A DNA stretch of 10,114 nucleotides from Bacteroidota bacterium (GTDB lineage: Bacteria; Bacteroidota; Bacteroidia; Bacteroidales; VadinHA17): the NCBI GenBank assembly GCA_012838685.1, contig DUOU01000023.1:1-10114 (forward strand), written 5' to 3'. Of the stretch, positions 1 through 6,441 are shown one piece after another. The position numbers were made by a program, and so were the translations under genes. The notes under the pieces were generated by a model. The model was not told the DNA's origin. It searched no databases and worked only from the letters and a program-made list of their open reading frames with translations. The stretch's first letter is position 1, and each line of letters opens with the position of its first letter.

Positions 1-497
1 CGTTCAAGGGATACTCTTTCATTGACCTCGTAGGTACCGGTGTTATCAGTATGACCCTGGATAGTGAAGTCTGTATCAGGAAGGTCTTTCATGGTGTTGG
101 CGAACTCGGAGAGAGCTGTCTTTGATTCCGCGCTGAGAGTGGAACTGTTGGTAGCGAATAAAATACCGCTATCAACAGTAACCTTGATTGCCTGTAGATT
201 ATTGGCATCGGTAACCGTCTCAACCTTGGCGTTTTCAAGGGCTTCAAGTTCAGCAGCTTTTTTATCCATCTGTTTGCCGATAATGGCACCCGCAGTCGCG
301 CCAACAGCTGTACCTACGGCAGCGCCAACAGCTGTACTGGTACCATCTTTGCCTATCAAAGCGCCCACTCCGGCACCAATAGCGGCACCGCTACCAGCTC
401 CAATAAGAGCACCTTTACCTGTTTTGCTCATTGAGCAACTTGTCAGTAAAGCGCCACATAAAATTACGACTAAACCCTTAGTTAAAAAATTTTTCAT
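1..497 (-). CDS. OmpA-family lipoprotein with glycine zipper, 3' part cut by window edge
   Basis: Reading leftward from ATG at 497, the frame stays open for 165 codons to the window edge, so the C-terminus is missing. Residues 1-20 form a lipoprotein signal with lipobox LTSC (Cys21 would be the lipidated residue). Residues about 29-75 are a glycine-zipper segment with many GxxxG-like steps (GALIGAGSGAAIGAG), likely membrane-associated. From about residue 103 an OmpA C-terminal peptidoglycan-binding domain begins, with the phrase GHTDNTG (148-154). Asp151 and the last, partly visible Arg166 have the 15-residue spacing of the diaminopimelate-binding Asp/Arg pair of OmpA. The protein probably sits in the outer membrane and tethers it to peptidoglycan (family knowledge). 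It starts 52 nt after the aldolase gene on the same strand; the gap is very AT-rich, and co-transcription is possible but unproven. An antisense open frame at 64-501 is a shadow of this gene. Confidence 0.9.
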   Translation of the reverse strand, partial: MKNFLTKGLVVILCGALLTSCSMSKTGKGALIGAGSGAAIGAGVGALIGKDGTSTAVGAAVGTAVGATAGAIIGKQMDKKAAELEALENAKVETVTDANNLQAIKVTVDSGILFATNSSTLSAESKTALSEFANTMKDLPDTDFTIQGHTDNTGTYEVNERVSLE

Positions 498-549
498 ATA
501 GATATTTATTTAAAAAATGTAATTAAAAATAATAATTAAAGTATTCAAA

Positions 550-1521
550 TTATGCTTTGTTGTCGCTTCCCAGCACGTTTACAATTTTGTGTTTGTAAAG
601 TTCTTTGAGCTTGTCGCGAGCCGGTCCAAGATATTTGCGGGGATCGAACTCTTCGGGCTTCTCAGCAAGCACTTTACGGATAGCGGCGGTCATGGCCAGA
701 CGTCCGTCGGAGTCGATATTGATCTTACAAACGGCCGATTTGGCGGCGGCTCTGAGTTGATCTTCGGGAATACCTATGGAATCTTTAAGTTTGCCACCGT
801 ACTTGTTGATTTCGGCTACTATATCCTGTGGAACACTGGATGAACCGTGAAGAACAATTGGGAAACCCGGAATACGTTTCTCAATTTCAGCGAGAATGTC
901 AAGTCTTATCTGAGGTTTTTGACCTGGTTTAAACTTGAAGGCACCGTGTGATGTTCCTATCGAAATAGCCAATGAGTCAACACCGGTACGTTTTACGAAA
1001 TCCTCAACCTCTTCTGGCTGTGTGTAGGTATGGGACTCAGCTTTGACATCGTCTTCAACACCGGCAAGAATACCCAATTCACCCTCTACGGTAACGTCGT
1101 ATTTATGGGCATATTCAACAACTCTAGCTGTAAGCTCGATGTTCTTATCATAAGGATGGTGAGATCCGTCTATCATAACTGAAGAAAAACCATATTCAAT
1201 GCATGATTTGCAAAGCTCAAAAGTATCGCCATGGTCAAGGTGCAATACTATAGGAATATTGTAACCAAGTTCTTTGGCATACTCTACAGCTCCCTGGGCC
1301 ATGTAACGAAGCAGTGTCTGGTTTGCGTATTTACGCGCACCGCTGGAAACTTGGAGAATAACAGGCGATTTTGTTTCAACGCAAGCTGAGATAATAGCCT
1401 GCATCTGTTCCATGTTGTTAAAATTGAAAGCGGGAATAGCATATCCGCCGGCAATTGCTTTTTTGAAGAGTTCACGTGAGTTTACTAACCCCAAATCTTT
1501 GTAATTTACCATAATAGACAT
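550..1521 (-). CDS. fba: Class II fructose-1,6-bisphosphate aldolase
   Basis: This cytoplasmic zinc enzyme of glycolysis and gluconeogenesis reversibly cleaves fructose-1,6-bisphosphate into glyceraldehyde-3-phosphate and dihydroxyacetone phosphate. The 323-aa product spans the whole TIM barrel. Visible signatures are HLDHGD (94-99, with catalytic Asp96 and zinc ligand His97), the VEGELG segment (145-150), SHGAFKFKPG (191-200, zinc ligand His192), LHGSSSVP (224-231, zinc ligand His225) and KINIDSDGRLAMT (266-278, phosphate-binding NID). No key residue is missing. The frame opens with two close ATGs. As I recall, Bacteroidales homologues begin MVNYKDLGLVN, so initiation at the fourth codon (ATG at 1512, 320 aa) is at least as likely; no Shine-Dalgarno separates the two. 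It is divergent from the M49 peptidase gene and lies 52 nt upstream of the OmpA-like lipoprotein gene. The fba symbol is by family; tagatose-bisphosphate or related aldolases are a less likely alternative. Confidence 0.95.
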   Translation of the reverse strand: MSIMVNYKDLGLVNSRELFKKAIAGGYAIPAFNFNNMEQMQAIISACVETKSPVILQVSSGARKYANQTLLRYMAQGAVEYAKELGYNIPIVLHLDHGDTFELCKSCIEYGFSSVMIDGSHHPYDKNIELTARVVEYAHKYDVTVEGELGILAGVEDDVKAESHTYTQPEEVEDFVKRTGVDSLAISIGTSHGAFKFKPGQKPQIRLDILAEIEKRIPGFPIVLHGSSSVPQDIVAEINKYGGKLKDSIGIPEDQLRAAAKSAVCKINIDSDGRLAMTAAIRKVLAEKPEEFDPRKYLGPARDKLKELYKHKIVNVLGSDNKA

Positions 1522-1642
1522 ATTAAAATGTTTGATTATTTTTATTAATTATAATAGATACAATAAAAAGTACAAGATTAATCCATTTTATTCAAAATAT
1601 AGCTAATAATGACACTTTTTTAATGCTTGTTTTGCTATTAAC

Positions 1643-1682
1643 CTGTAGCCCAACTCTTTTTGTCTCTTTTTTACGGCTACAG
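1643..1682 (+). other. Inverted repeat followed by a T-run in the divergent region
   Basis: CTGTAGCC at 1643-1650 is the exact reverse complement of GGCTACAG at 1675-1682. The 24-nt loop is rich in T and C, and TTTTTCTC follows at once. On the plus strand this resembles an intrinsic terminator with a long loop. No gene upstream on that strand is visible, so it could only act as a leader attenuator or a block on stray transcription, and an 8-bp repeat may be chance. Confidence 0.25.
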
Positions 1683-1813
1683 TTTTTCTCGTTGGCAAGA
1701 ACCTTATTGACCGATTTTCATCTATGTTAGTTACTGGGTGTGGTATTTCCGCTCTCTTTTCGCGCAGATTTTATATAATCCATTAATTGGCCCATTATAT
1801 ACCACTTTTCAGT

Positions 1814-1825
1814 ACCTTCGCGAAG
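1814..1825 (+). promoter_or_regulatory. Candidate Bacteroidota -7 box and overlapping palindrome for the M49 gene
   Basis: TACCTTCG (1814-1821) matches the Bacteroidota -7 consensus TAnnTTTG at all but one fixed position and lies about 50 nt before the ATG. A TTGG lies upstream near 1786, but the spacing of about 23 nt is longer than the usual 19-21. The box overlaps a perfect 10-bp palindrome, CTTCGCGAAG (1816-1825), which would sit at or next to the transcription start and could be an operator. Confidence 0.35.
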
Positions 1826-1871
1826 ATAATAAAAAAGCCCTACTCTCTTTCTTTAGAGGTGGCGTTTAATT

Positions 1872-3941
1872 ATGAAAAATTACATGGATATGAAGATAAT
1901 AATGAAGATCATGATTACTGCAACATTGGTAGCGGCCGTATCGTGTCAGAACGGCGATCGGGAAAAAAACGGAAAAGAAAGTTTTAATTATTCGGTCGAC
2001 AGGTTCGCCGATATCGAAGTGTTGCGCTACCAGGTAACTGGTTTTGAAGAGTTGACGTTAAACCAGAAACAACTATTATATCACTTGTCGGAAGCGGCCC
2101 TTATGGGACGCGACATACTGTTCGATCAGAACAACAGGTACAATCTGGCCATCAGAAGGGGTTTGGAACTGCTCTATTCAACTTATGAAGGCGACAGAAA
2201 TGATGAACAGTTCAAGGGGTTGGAGACTTATCTCAAAAGAGTGTGGTTTTCCAACGGTATCCATCACCACTATTCCATGGACAAATTTGTACCCGGTTTT
2301 TCGCGGGAATTTTTTTGGGAGGCTGTTCGCGGAGCTGATCCATCTAAGTTACCGTTGAGGGAAGGTCAAACAGTCGATCAGTGGCTGGCGGAGATAACCC
2401 CGGTTATCTTTGATATGGATGTAATGTCCAAGAGAGTTGTTCAGAGCGGGGATGAGGATCTTATTGTCAGTTCCGCCAACAACTATTATGGTGAGGGTGT
2501 GACCCAAGCGGAAGTGGATGCTTTTTATGCCGGGATGAAGGATCCAAATGATGACACCCCAATTTCTTATGGCCTTAATAGCAGACTGGTAAAGGAGAAC
2601 GGCATCTTGAAAGAGATTGTCTGGAAGGTAGGTGGCCTTTATACCGAAGCACTTGAGAATATTGTGGCCGAGCTTAGGAAAGCGGTTCCATTCGCGGAAA
2701 ACGACGCTCAGAGAGCGGTTATTGAAAAACTTATTGAGTTCAACGAGTCCGGCAATCTGGCGGACTTCGACGAATATGCCATTTTATGGGTGAAAGATCT
2801 GGATTCTGAGGTCGATTTTGTGAACGGGTTTACCGAGACCTATGGCGATCCGCTGGGAATTAAGGCAAGCTGGGAGTCGGTCGTAAATTTCAAAAACAAT
2901 GAGGCAACCAAAAGAACCGCGATAATAAGCGAAAACGCTCAATGGTTCGAGGATAACTCCCCAACCGACGATAAATTCAAAAAGGATCAGGTAAAAGGGG
3001 TTTCAGCTAAGGTTATTACGGTAGCTATGCTCGGCGGGGACTGTTATCCCGCCTCACCAATCGGTATCAACTTGCCAAACTCAGACTGGATCAGGGCAGC
3101 CCATGGATCCAAGTCGGTTACAATAGAGAACATTACCGAGGCATACGACAAAGCTACACAGGGAAGCGGATTCGCTCCGGAGTTTTATTGGAGCGATGTG
3201 GAGAGGGAGTTGGTGAAGAAATATGGTTTTCTTACCGGGAATCTGCATACCGATCTGCATGAGTGTCTCGGCCATGGTTCCGGCAAAATCCTTCCGGGAG
3301 TCGATCCCGATGCGCTTAAGGCATACGGTTCAACTATTGAGGAGGCCAGGGCTGATCTTTTCGCTCTCTATTATTTGGCCGATGACAAGATGATTGAACT
3401 TGGCCTGGTAAACGACAAAGAGGCTTATAAGGCTGAATATTATGTATATATGATGAACGGTATGATGTCGCAGCTTGTACGTGTGGAGCTTGGCAAAAAT
3501 ATTGAAGAGGCTCATATGCGCAATCGACAGCTTATAGCTATGTGGGCTTATGAAAAGGGAAAAGCCGACAATGTGGTTGAATACCGGATAAGAGACGGAA
3601 AAACATATGTAGTGGTAAATGACTACGAAAAACTCCGTGACCTGTTCGGTCAGTTGCTTGTTGAGGTTCAGAGGATAAGGAGTGAAGGCGACTATGAGGC
3701 GGGCAGGGCTTTGGTGGAAAATTACGGTGTCAAAGTAGATCAAAGGCTCCATGCCGAGGTGTTGGAGCGTTATGCCGGTTTGAATCTCGCTCCCTATAAG
3801 GGTTTTGTAAATCCTGTAATGAAGCAGGTTACCGACGCCAATGGAAATGTTACAGATGTGGTTCTTGACTATAATGAGAGTTACGTTGATCAGATGATGC
3901 GCTACAGCAGGGATTACTCCTATTTACCAACGTACAATTAA
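1872..3941 (+). CDS. M49-family dipeptidyl peptidase (DPP III-like), predicted lipoprotein
   Basis: A zinc exopeptidase of family M49 that by family knowledge removes dipeptides from the N-terminus of short peptides. The zinc motif HECLGH lies at residues 463-468, with Glu464 catalytic; the second motif EEARAD lies at 490-495, with Glu491 the third zinc ligand. The 23-residue gap between His468 and Glu491 fits bacterial DPP III, which lacks the longer insert of eukaryotic enzymes. At 689 aa it is full length. The N-terminus is basic and then hydrophobic, ending AAVSC with Cys25, which fits a lipoprotein signal. Well-studied family members are cytosolic, so export is notable. Start choice: AGAGG at 1855-1859 lies 12 nt before ATG 1872; internal ATGs at 1890 and 1902 would still leave a signal peptide. 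A hairpin follows the stop codon. The Gate-family gene lies 131 nt downstream on the same strand. Confidence 0.93.
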   Translation: MKNYMDMKIIMKIMITATLVAAVSCQNGDREKNGKESFNYSVDRFADIEVLRYQVTGFEELTLNQKQLLYHLSEAALMGRDILFDQNNRYNLAIRRGLELLYSTYEGDRNDEQFKGLETYLKRVWFSNGIHHHYSMDKFVPGFSREFFWEAVRGADPSKLPLREGQTVDQWLAEITPVIFDMDVMSKRVVQSGDEDLIVSSANNYYGEGVTQAEVDAFYAGMKDPNDDTPISYGLNSRLVKENGILKEIVWKVGGLYTEALENIVAELRKAVPFAENDAQRAVIEKLIEFNESGNLADFDEYAILWVKDLDSEVDFVNGFTETYGDPLGIKASWESVVNFKNNEATKRTAIISENAQWFEDNSPTDDKFKKDQVKGVSAKVITVAMLGGDCYPASPIGINLPNSDWIRAAHGSKSVTIENITEAYDKATQGSGFAPEFYWSDVERELVKKYGFLTGNLHTDLHECLGHGSGKILPGVDPDALKAYGSTIEEARADLFALYYLADDKMIELGLVNDKEAYKAEYYVYMMNGMMSQLVRVELGKNIEEAHMRNRQLIAMWAYEKGKADNVVEYRIRDGKTYVVVNDYEKLRDLFGQLLVEVQRIRSEGDYEAGRALVENYGVKVDQRLHAEVLERYAGLNLAPYKGFVNPVMKQVTDANGNVTDVVLDYNESYVDQMMRYSRDYSYLPTYN

Positions 3942-3949
3942 AGGTAATA

Positions 3950-3991
3950 GCTGCCGTACGATTTATCGGTTTACAGCTTTCATACGGCAGC
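3950..3991 (+). terminator. Hairpin just after the M49 gene stop, weak terminator candidate
   Basis: GCTGCCGTA (3950-3958) pairs perfectly with TACGGCAGC (3983-3991), a 9-bp GC-rich stem beginning 8 nt after the stop codon. The 24-nt loop contains a small inner hairpin (CGAT-TT-ATCG, 3959-3968). No T-run follows, so it is not a standard intrinsic terminator. It may instead protect the transcript 3' end or mark an intra-operon processing site. Confidence 0.4.
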
Positions 3992-4033
3992 ATATCGCGA
4001 CAACCATTCTACTATTAAAAGATAATTTGGGAT

Positions 4034-4059
4034 AACCGGTCGGTTCCGACCTATCGGTT
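4034..4059 (+). promoter_or_regulatory. Hairpin immediately upstream of the Gate-family gene start
   Basis: AACCG (4034-4038) and GTCGG (4039-4043) pair with CCGAC (4046-4050) and CGGTT (4055-4059). This makes two 5-bp helices stacked around a TT loop with a CTAT bulge on one side. The structure ends 13 nt before ATG 4073, just ahead of where a ribosome would bind, so it could affect translation. TATCGGTTT also occurs at 3964-3972 and 4052-4060. No ligand or regulator can be named. Confidence 0.35.
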
Positions 4060-4072
4060 TGTGGTGGATAAT

Positions 4073-5032
4073 ATGAAGGAACATTATAAAAGGATATTTA
4101 GGGTAATAAAAGGTGTACTGCCCTCAACGACAAAAACCGCTCTTTGGATAGTAAAGATCACCGTGTCCGTCTCTTTGGCGATTTTTTTATTGGATTACAT
4201 TGGATTTGTCGACAAACTCTCTCTTTGGCTGGGACCTGTTTTCAGACATTTGGGCCTGCCCGGCGAAGCATCGTTGGCTTTTATCAGCGGTTACTTCGTA
4301 AATGTTTATTCGGCTGTAGCTGTTATAGCGACTTTGGAACTCGATTTCAGGGCAACAACCATTTTGGGGGTAATGATATTGTGCGCGCACAATATGATCG
4401 GAGAGACGGCGGTACAGAGCAAAACGGGATCCTCATTCTTCAGGATGATTTTTATCAGGACATTCTCGGCCATAGTTCTTGCCTTTGTACTTAATCTGGC
4501 TATGCCCGGAAAAGCCATCGAATATGCGGGCAGGGTAGGGGCAATCGCTGATCAGACCTTCGCTAACCTGTTTGGAATATGGTTGATAGGTACGTTGAAA
4601 CTGGTATTAAAAATGTTGGTTCTGATATTTTCGCTCTCCATTCTTAACCGTATCCTTACAGAATATGGGGTCATCCAGTGGTTATGCAAATATCTTAAAC
4701 CGATTATGTTGTTTTTTGGCTTGCCTGAAAAAACCGGGTTTATGTGGCTTATTGCCAATACTCTTGGCCTGGCTTACGGTGGAGCCATAATGATGGAGGA
4801 GACAAGTGCCGGCAATGTGTCGCTTGGCGATGCCGACCTGCTTAACCACCATATAGGAATATCGCACAGCAATCTTGAGGATTTGTTGCTTCTGGCTTCC
4901 GTAGGAGCCGGTGTAGGCGTAATGCTTGTCTCGCGCTGGCTTATGTCCTTGCTATTGGTTTGGGAACGTCGTCTGGAGCGGAGGTTGTTTACTTCAGGAT
5001 TTTCTCTACAACCAGAGGGTCGCCGTCGTTAG
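4073..5032 (+). CDS. Nucleoside-recognition (Gate) domain inner-membrane protein
   Basis: A polytopic membrane protein of 319 aa from ATG 4073. Hydrophobic segments lie near residues 23-45, 62-89, 96-106, 123-145, 167-194, 216-242 and 270-296. It resembles the Gate / nucleoside-recognition family (a remembered match to Bacteroidales proteins of about 320 aa), which is linked to nucleoside transporters and spore-maturation-like proteins; the real substrate is unknown. The two halves look duplicated: PVFRHLGLP (55-63) recurs as PIMLFFGLP (200-208), and AHNMIGE (105-111) roughly parallels SHSNLED (254-260). The latter sits in a conserved-looking HHIGISHSNLED stretch. Start choice: GTG at 4061 in the same frame would add four residues, but GGTGG just before ATG 4073 favours the ATG. 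The C-terminus is basic and overlaps the convergent phosphodiesterase gene by 44 nt. It could share a transcript with the M49 gene upstream. Confidence 0.82.
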   Translation: MKEHYKRIFRVIKGVLPSTTKTALWIVKITVSVSLAIFLLDYIGFVDKLSLWLGPVFRHLGLPGEASLAFISGYFVNVYSAVAVIATLELDFRATTILGVMILCAHNMIGETAVQSKTGSSFFRMIFIRTFSAIVLAFVLNLAMPGKAIEYAGRVGAIADQTFANLFGIWLIGTLKLVLKMLVLIFSLSILNRILTEYGVIQWLCKYLKPIMLFFGLPEKTGFMWLIANTLGLAYGGAIMMEETSAGNVSLGDADLLNHHIGISHSNLEDLLLLASVGAGVGVMLVSRWLMSLLLVWERRLERRLFTSGFSLQPEGRRR

Positions 5033-6197
5033 GAGCCGGCTCAATTCCCAGGATAGTAGCGATAATCAGATGCAGGTTCAGGTTTTGCATAGTCTCTCCT
5101 TTATATCCCTTCTTGAACATAGGGCCGGCAGCGTAAAAAATCCCCTCCATCTCCTGGGCGAAATTGTCATATCCATGGGCTCCGCCGGTGTAGGCCCTGT
5201 CTGTTTCCCTGAAATGGACATAAGTACCGATATCCGGAAGGACAATCAGTTCGCCAATACGTTCATGCGTACCGTAAACAAACTTTTTAGGTATCTCCCC
5301 TTTCCTGTAAACTGAAATATTGGGGACCTCCTTGAGAATATTGTACGCCGTTTCGGTATAGGTCGGTTTTGGATAGAGATACGTGGGTACACCGTCGAAC
5401 ACATAATCAAAACTGTCTCTTGGGAGATACTTATACAGGTTCACATATTTGTCGGGTGTATATGTTGCCATCCCATGGTCGGACAAAACAATGAAATTGA
5501 TTTTTTTGAAGATATCCAGTTTTCTCGCCCTGTTGAAGAGGTAGTTCAGAACCTGATCAAGTTCTTCGACTTTGTCTATTACCTTTTCGGAATCCGGTGT
5601 CTCATCGTGCGCGATGGCATCAGGTTCCTCGATGTACCACATAATCAGATGAGGTCGTCTCTCTTTTGGAAGCCGCAGCCATGAGATAACCGAATCGACC
5701 CTGGTATTGTAAGGGACGCTACCGTCATATTTTTTCCAGATAGAGGCCTGATGTCCACCCATTGCCGCCTCGCTGCCCACCCAAAAGTATGTTGCCGATT
5801 TTACCCCCTGTCGTTCAGCGGTGTTCCAGATAGGCTCACCACCATAGAAGGCGGGGTTCTCAACCGCCTCGCGGTTACCGATGGTATAAATCTTATCGAG
5901 GTCGGGAGCGTAAAAAGAGTTGTTTACCAATCCGTGGTGATCGGGATGCAAACCTGTAGCCATAGCGTAGTGGTTTGGAAAGGTGTTGCTTGGAAATACC
6001 GGTCTGAACCCTGTCTGAACTCCTATTTTCGCCAGGGAATCCAAGGTAGGAGTATTTCCCCTTGAAGCGTAATCGTAGCGAAATCCGTCGAGAGAGAGGA
6101 CAACAACATATTTGTTTTTTGGAATTCTGTTTTTTTTACAAGAGGAAAATCCTAAAAAAACAATAATCAATAATAACGGATATATAACTTTTTTCAT
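4989..6197 (-). CDS. Nucleotide pyrophosphatase/phosphodiesterase-type lipoprotein (NPP, alkaline phosphatase superfamily)
   Basis: A 402-aa, full-length enzyme of the NPP branch of the alkaline phosphatase superfamily, which cleaves phosphodiester or pyrophosphate bonds such as those in nucleotides with two zinc ions. All expected metal and nucleophile residues are visible: Asp37 (LSLDGFR), Thr72 as nucleophile (PSNTFPNHY, 69-77), Asp193 and His197 (EEPDAIAH), Asp240 and His241 (LSDHGM), and His341 (GGAHGYDN). Residues 1-19 form a hydrophobic signal ending FSSC, so Cys20 is the likely lipid anchor and the enzyme should face the periplasm or the cell surface. Start ATG 6197 is the one that supplies the signal peptide. 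Substrate cannot be read from sequence; nucleotides, nucleotide sugars or phospholipid head groups are all possible. It is convergent with the Gate-family gene and follows the TonB receptor on the same strand after a terminator, so it is probably its own unit. Confidence 0.92.
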   Translation of the reverse strand: MKKVIYPLLLIIVFLGFSSCKKNRIPKNKYVVVLSLDGFRYDYASRGNTPTLDSLAKIGVQTGFRPVFPSNTFPNHYAMATGLHPDHHGLVNNSFYAPDLDKIYTIGNREAVENPAFYGGEPIWNTAERQGVKSATYFWVGSEAAMGGHQASIWKKYDGSVPYNTRVDSVISWLRLPKERRPHLIMWYIEEPDAIAHDETPDSEKVIDKVEELDQVLNYLFNRARKLDIFKKINFIVLSDHGMATYTPDKYVNLYKYLPRDSFDYVFDGVPTYLYPKPTYTETAYNILKEVPNISVYRKGEIPKKFVYGTHERIGELIVLPDIGTYVHFRETDRAYTGGAHGYDNFAQEMEGIFYAAGPMFKKGYKGETMQNLNLHLIIATILGIEPAPNDGDPLVVEKILK

Positions 6198-6385
6198 TAT
6201 CGAAGAATTTATGTTTAATGCCAGCTAACTTCGCGCATATCTTTTAATCGTTCCCGGTCGTTAGATTTGTTTTAAAGAATATTTTTGTTACGGGCAATTT
6301 GTTTTTTCTGTACAGTCAGGTAGAGCAGTTATGAGCGGCTACACTATTGGGTTGTCGCCATCTCTTTAATTGATGTAAAGATAAT

Positions 6386-6423
6386 AAAAAAGGGGAGCCG
6401 CGATTATACACGGCGCCCCTTTT
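6386..6423 (-). terminator. Intrinsic terminator of the TonB-dependent receptor gene
   Basis: On the minus strand a GC-rich stem starts 18 nt after the receptor stop codon. Plus-strand arms AAAGGGGAGCCG (6389-6400) and CGGCGCCCCTTT (6411-6422) pair at all but one position (A6396/G6415) around a 10-nt loop. On the minus strand the stem runs into TTTTTTATTATC. The strong stem plus T-run fits a Rho-independent terminator and separates the receptor from the phosphodiesterase gene. Confidence 0.85.
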
Positions 6424-6441
6424 GAATTTGTTCGGGTGGTA

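Larger units (their letters stand above)
1522..1871. other. Divergent intergenic region between fba and the M49 peptidase gene
   Basis: The 350 bp contain no convincing gene, tRNA or known riboswitch that I can recognise. The fba side (1522-1620) is very AT-rich and should hold the fba promoter, but I see no box good enough to place it. The middle holds an 8-bp inverted repeat (1643-1650 with 1675-1682) around a pyrimidine-rich loop. The right end holds a candidate promoter for the peptidase gene. A 66-codon open frame starting at 1787 overlaps the peptidase start in another frame and has no coding character. Confidence 0.6.

Noticed and set aside
64..501. A 145-codon open frame on the plus strand
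   Set aside because: It is antisense to the OmpA-like lipoprotein gene, whose lipobox, glycine zipper and peptidoglycan-binding motif are clear. The plus-strand product is low-complexity Ala/Pro text produced by the glycine-rich gene.
1522..1871. Possible tRNA or riboswitch in the divergent region
   Set aside because: No cloverleaf, CCA end or recognisable aptamer core was found by eye, only one short inverted repeat.
3330..3752. A 140-codon minus-strand open frame inside the M49 peptidase gene
   Set aside because: It is antisense to a region that encodes conserved M49 motifs, has no start context and matches no family I recognise.
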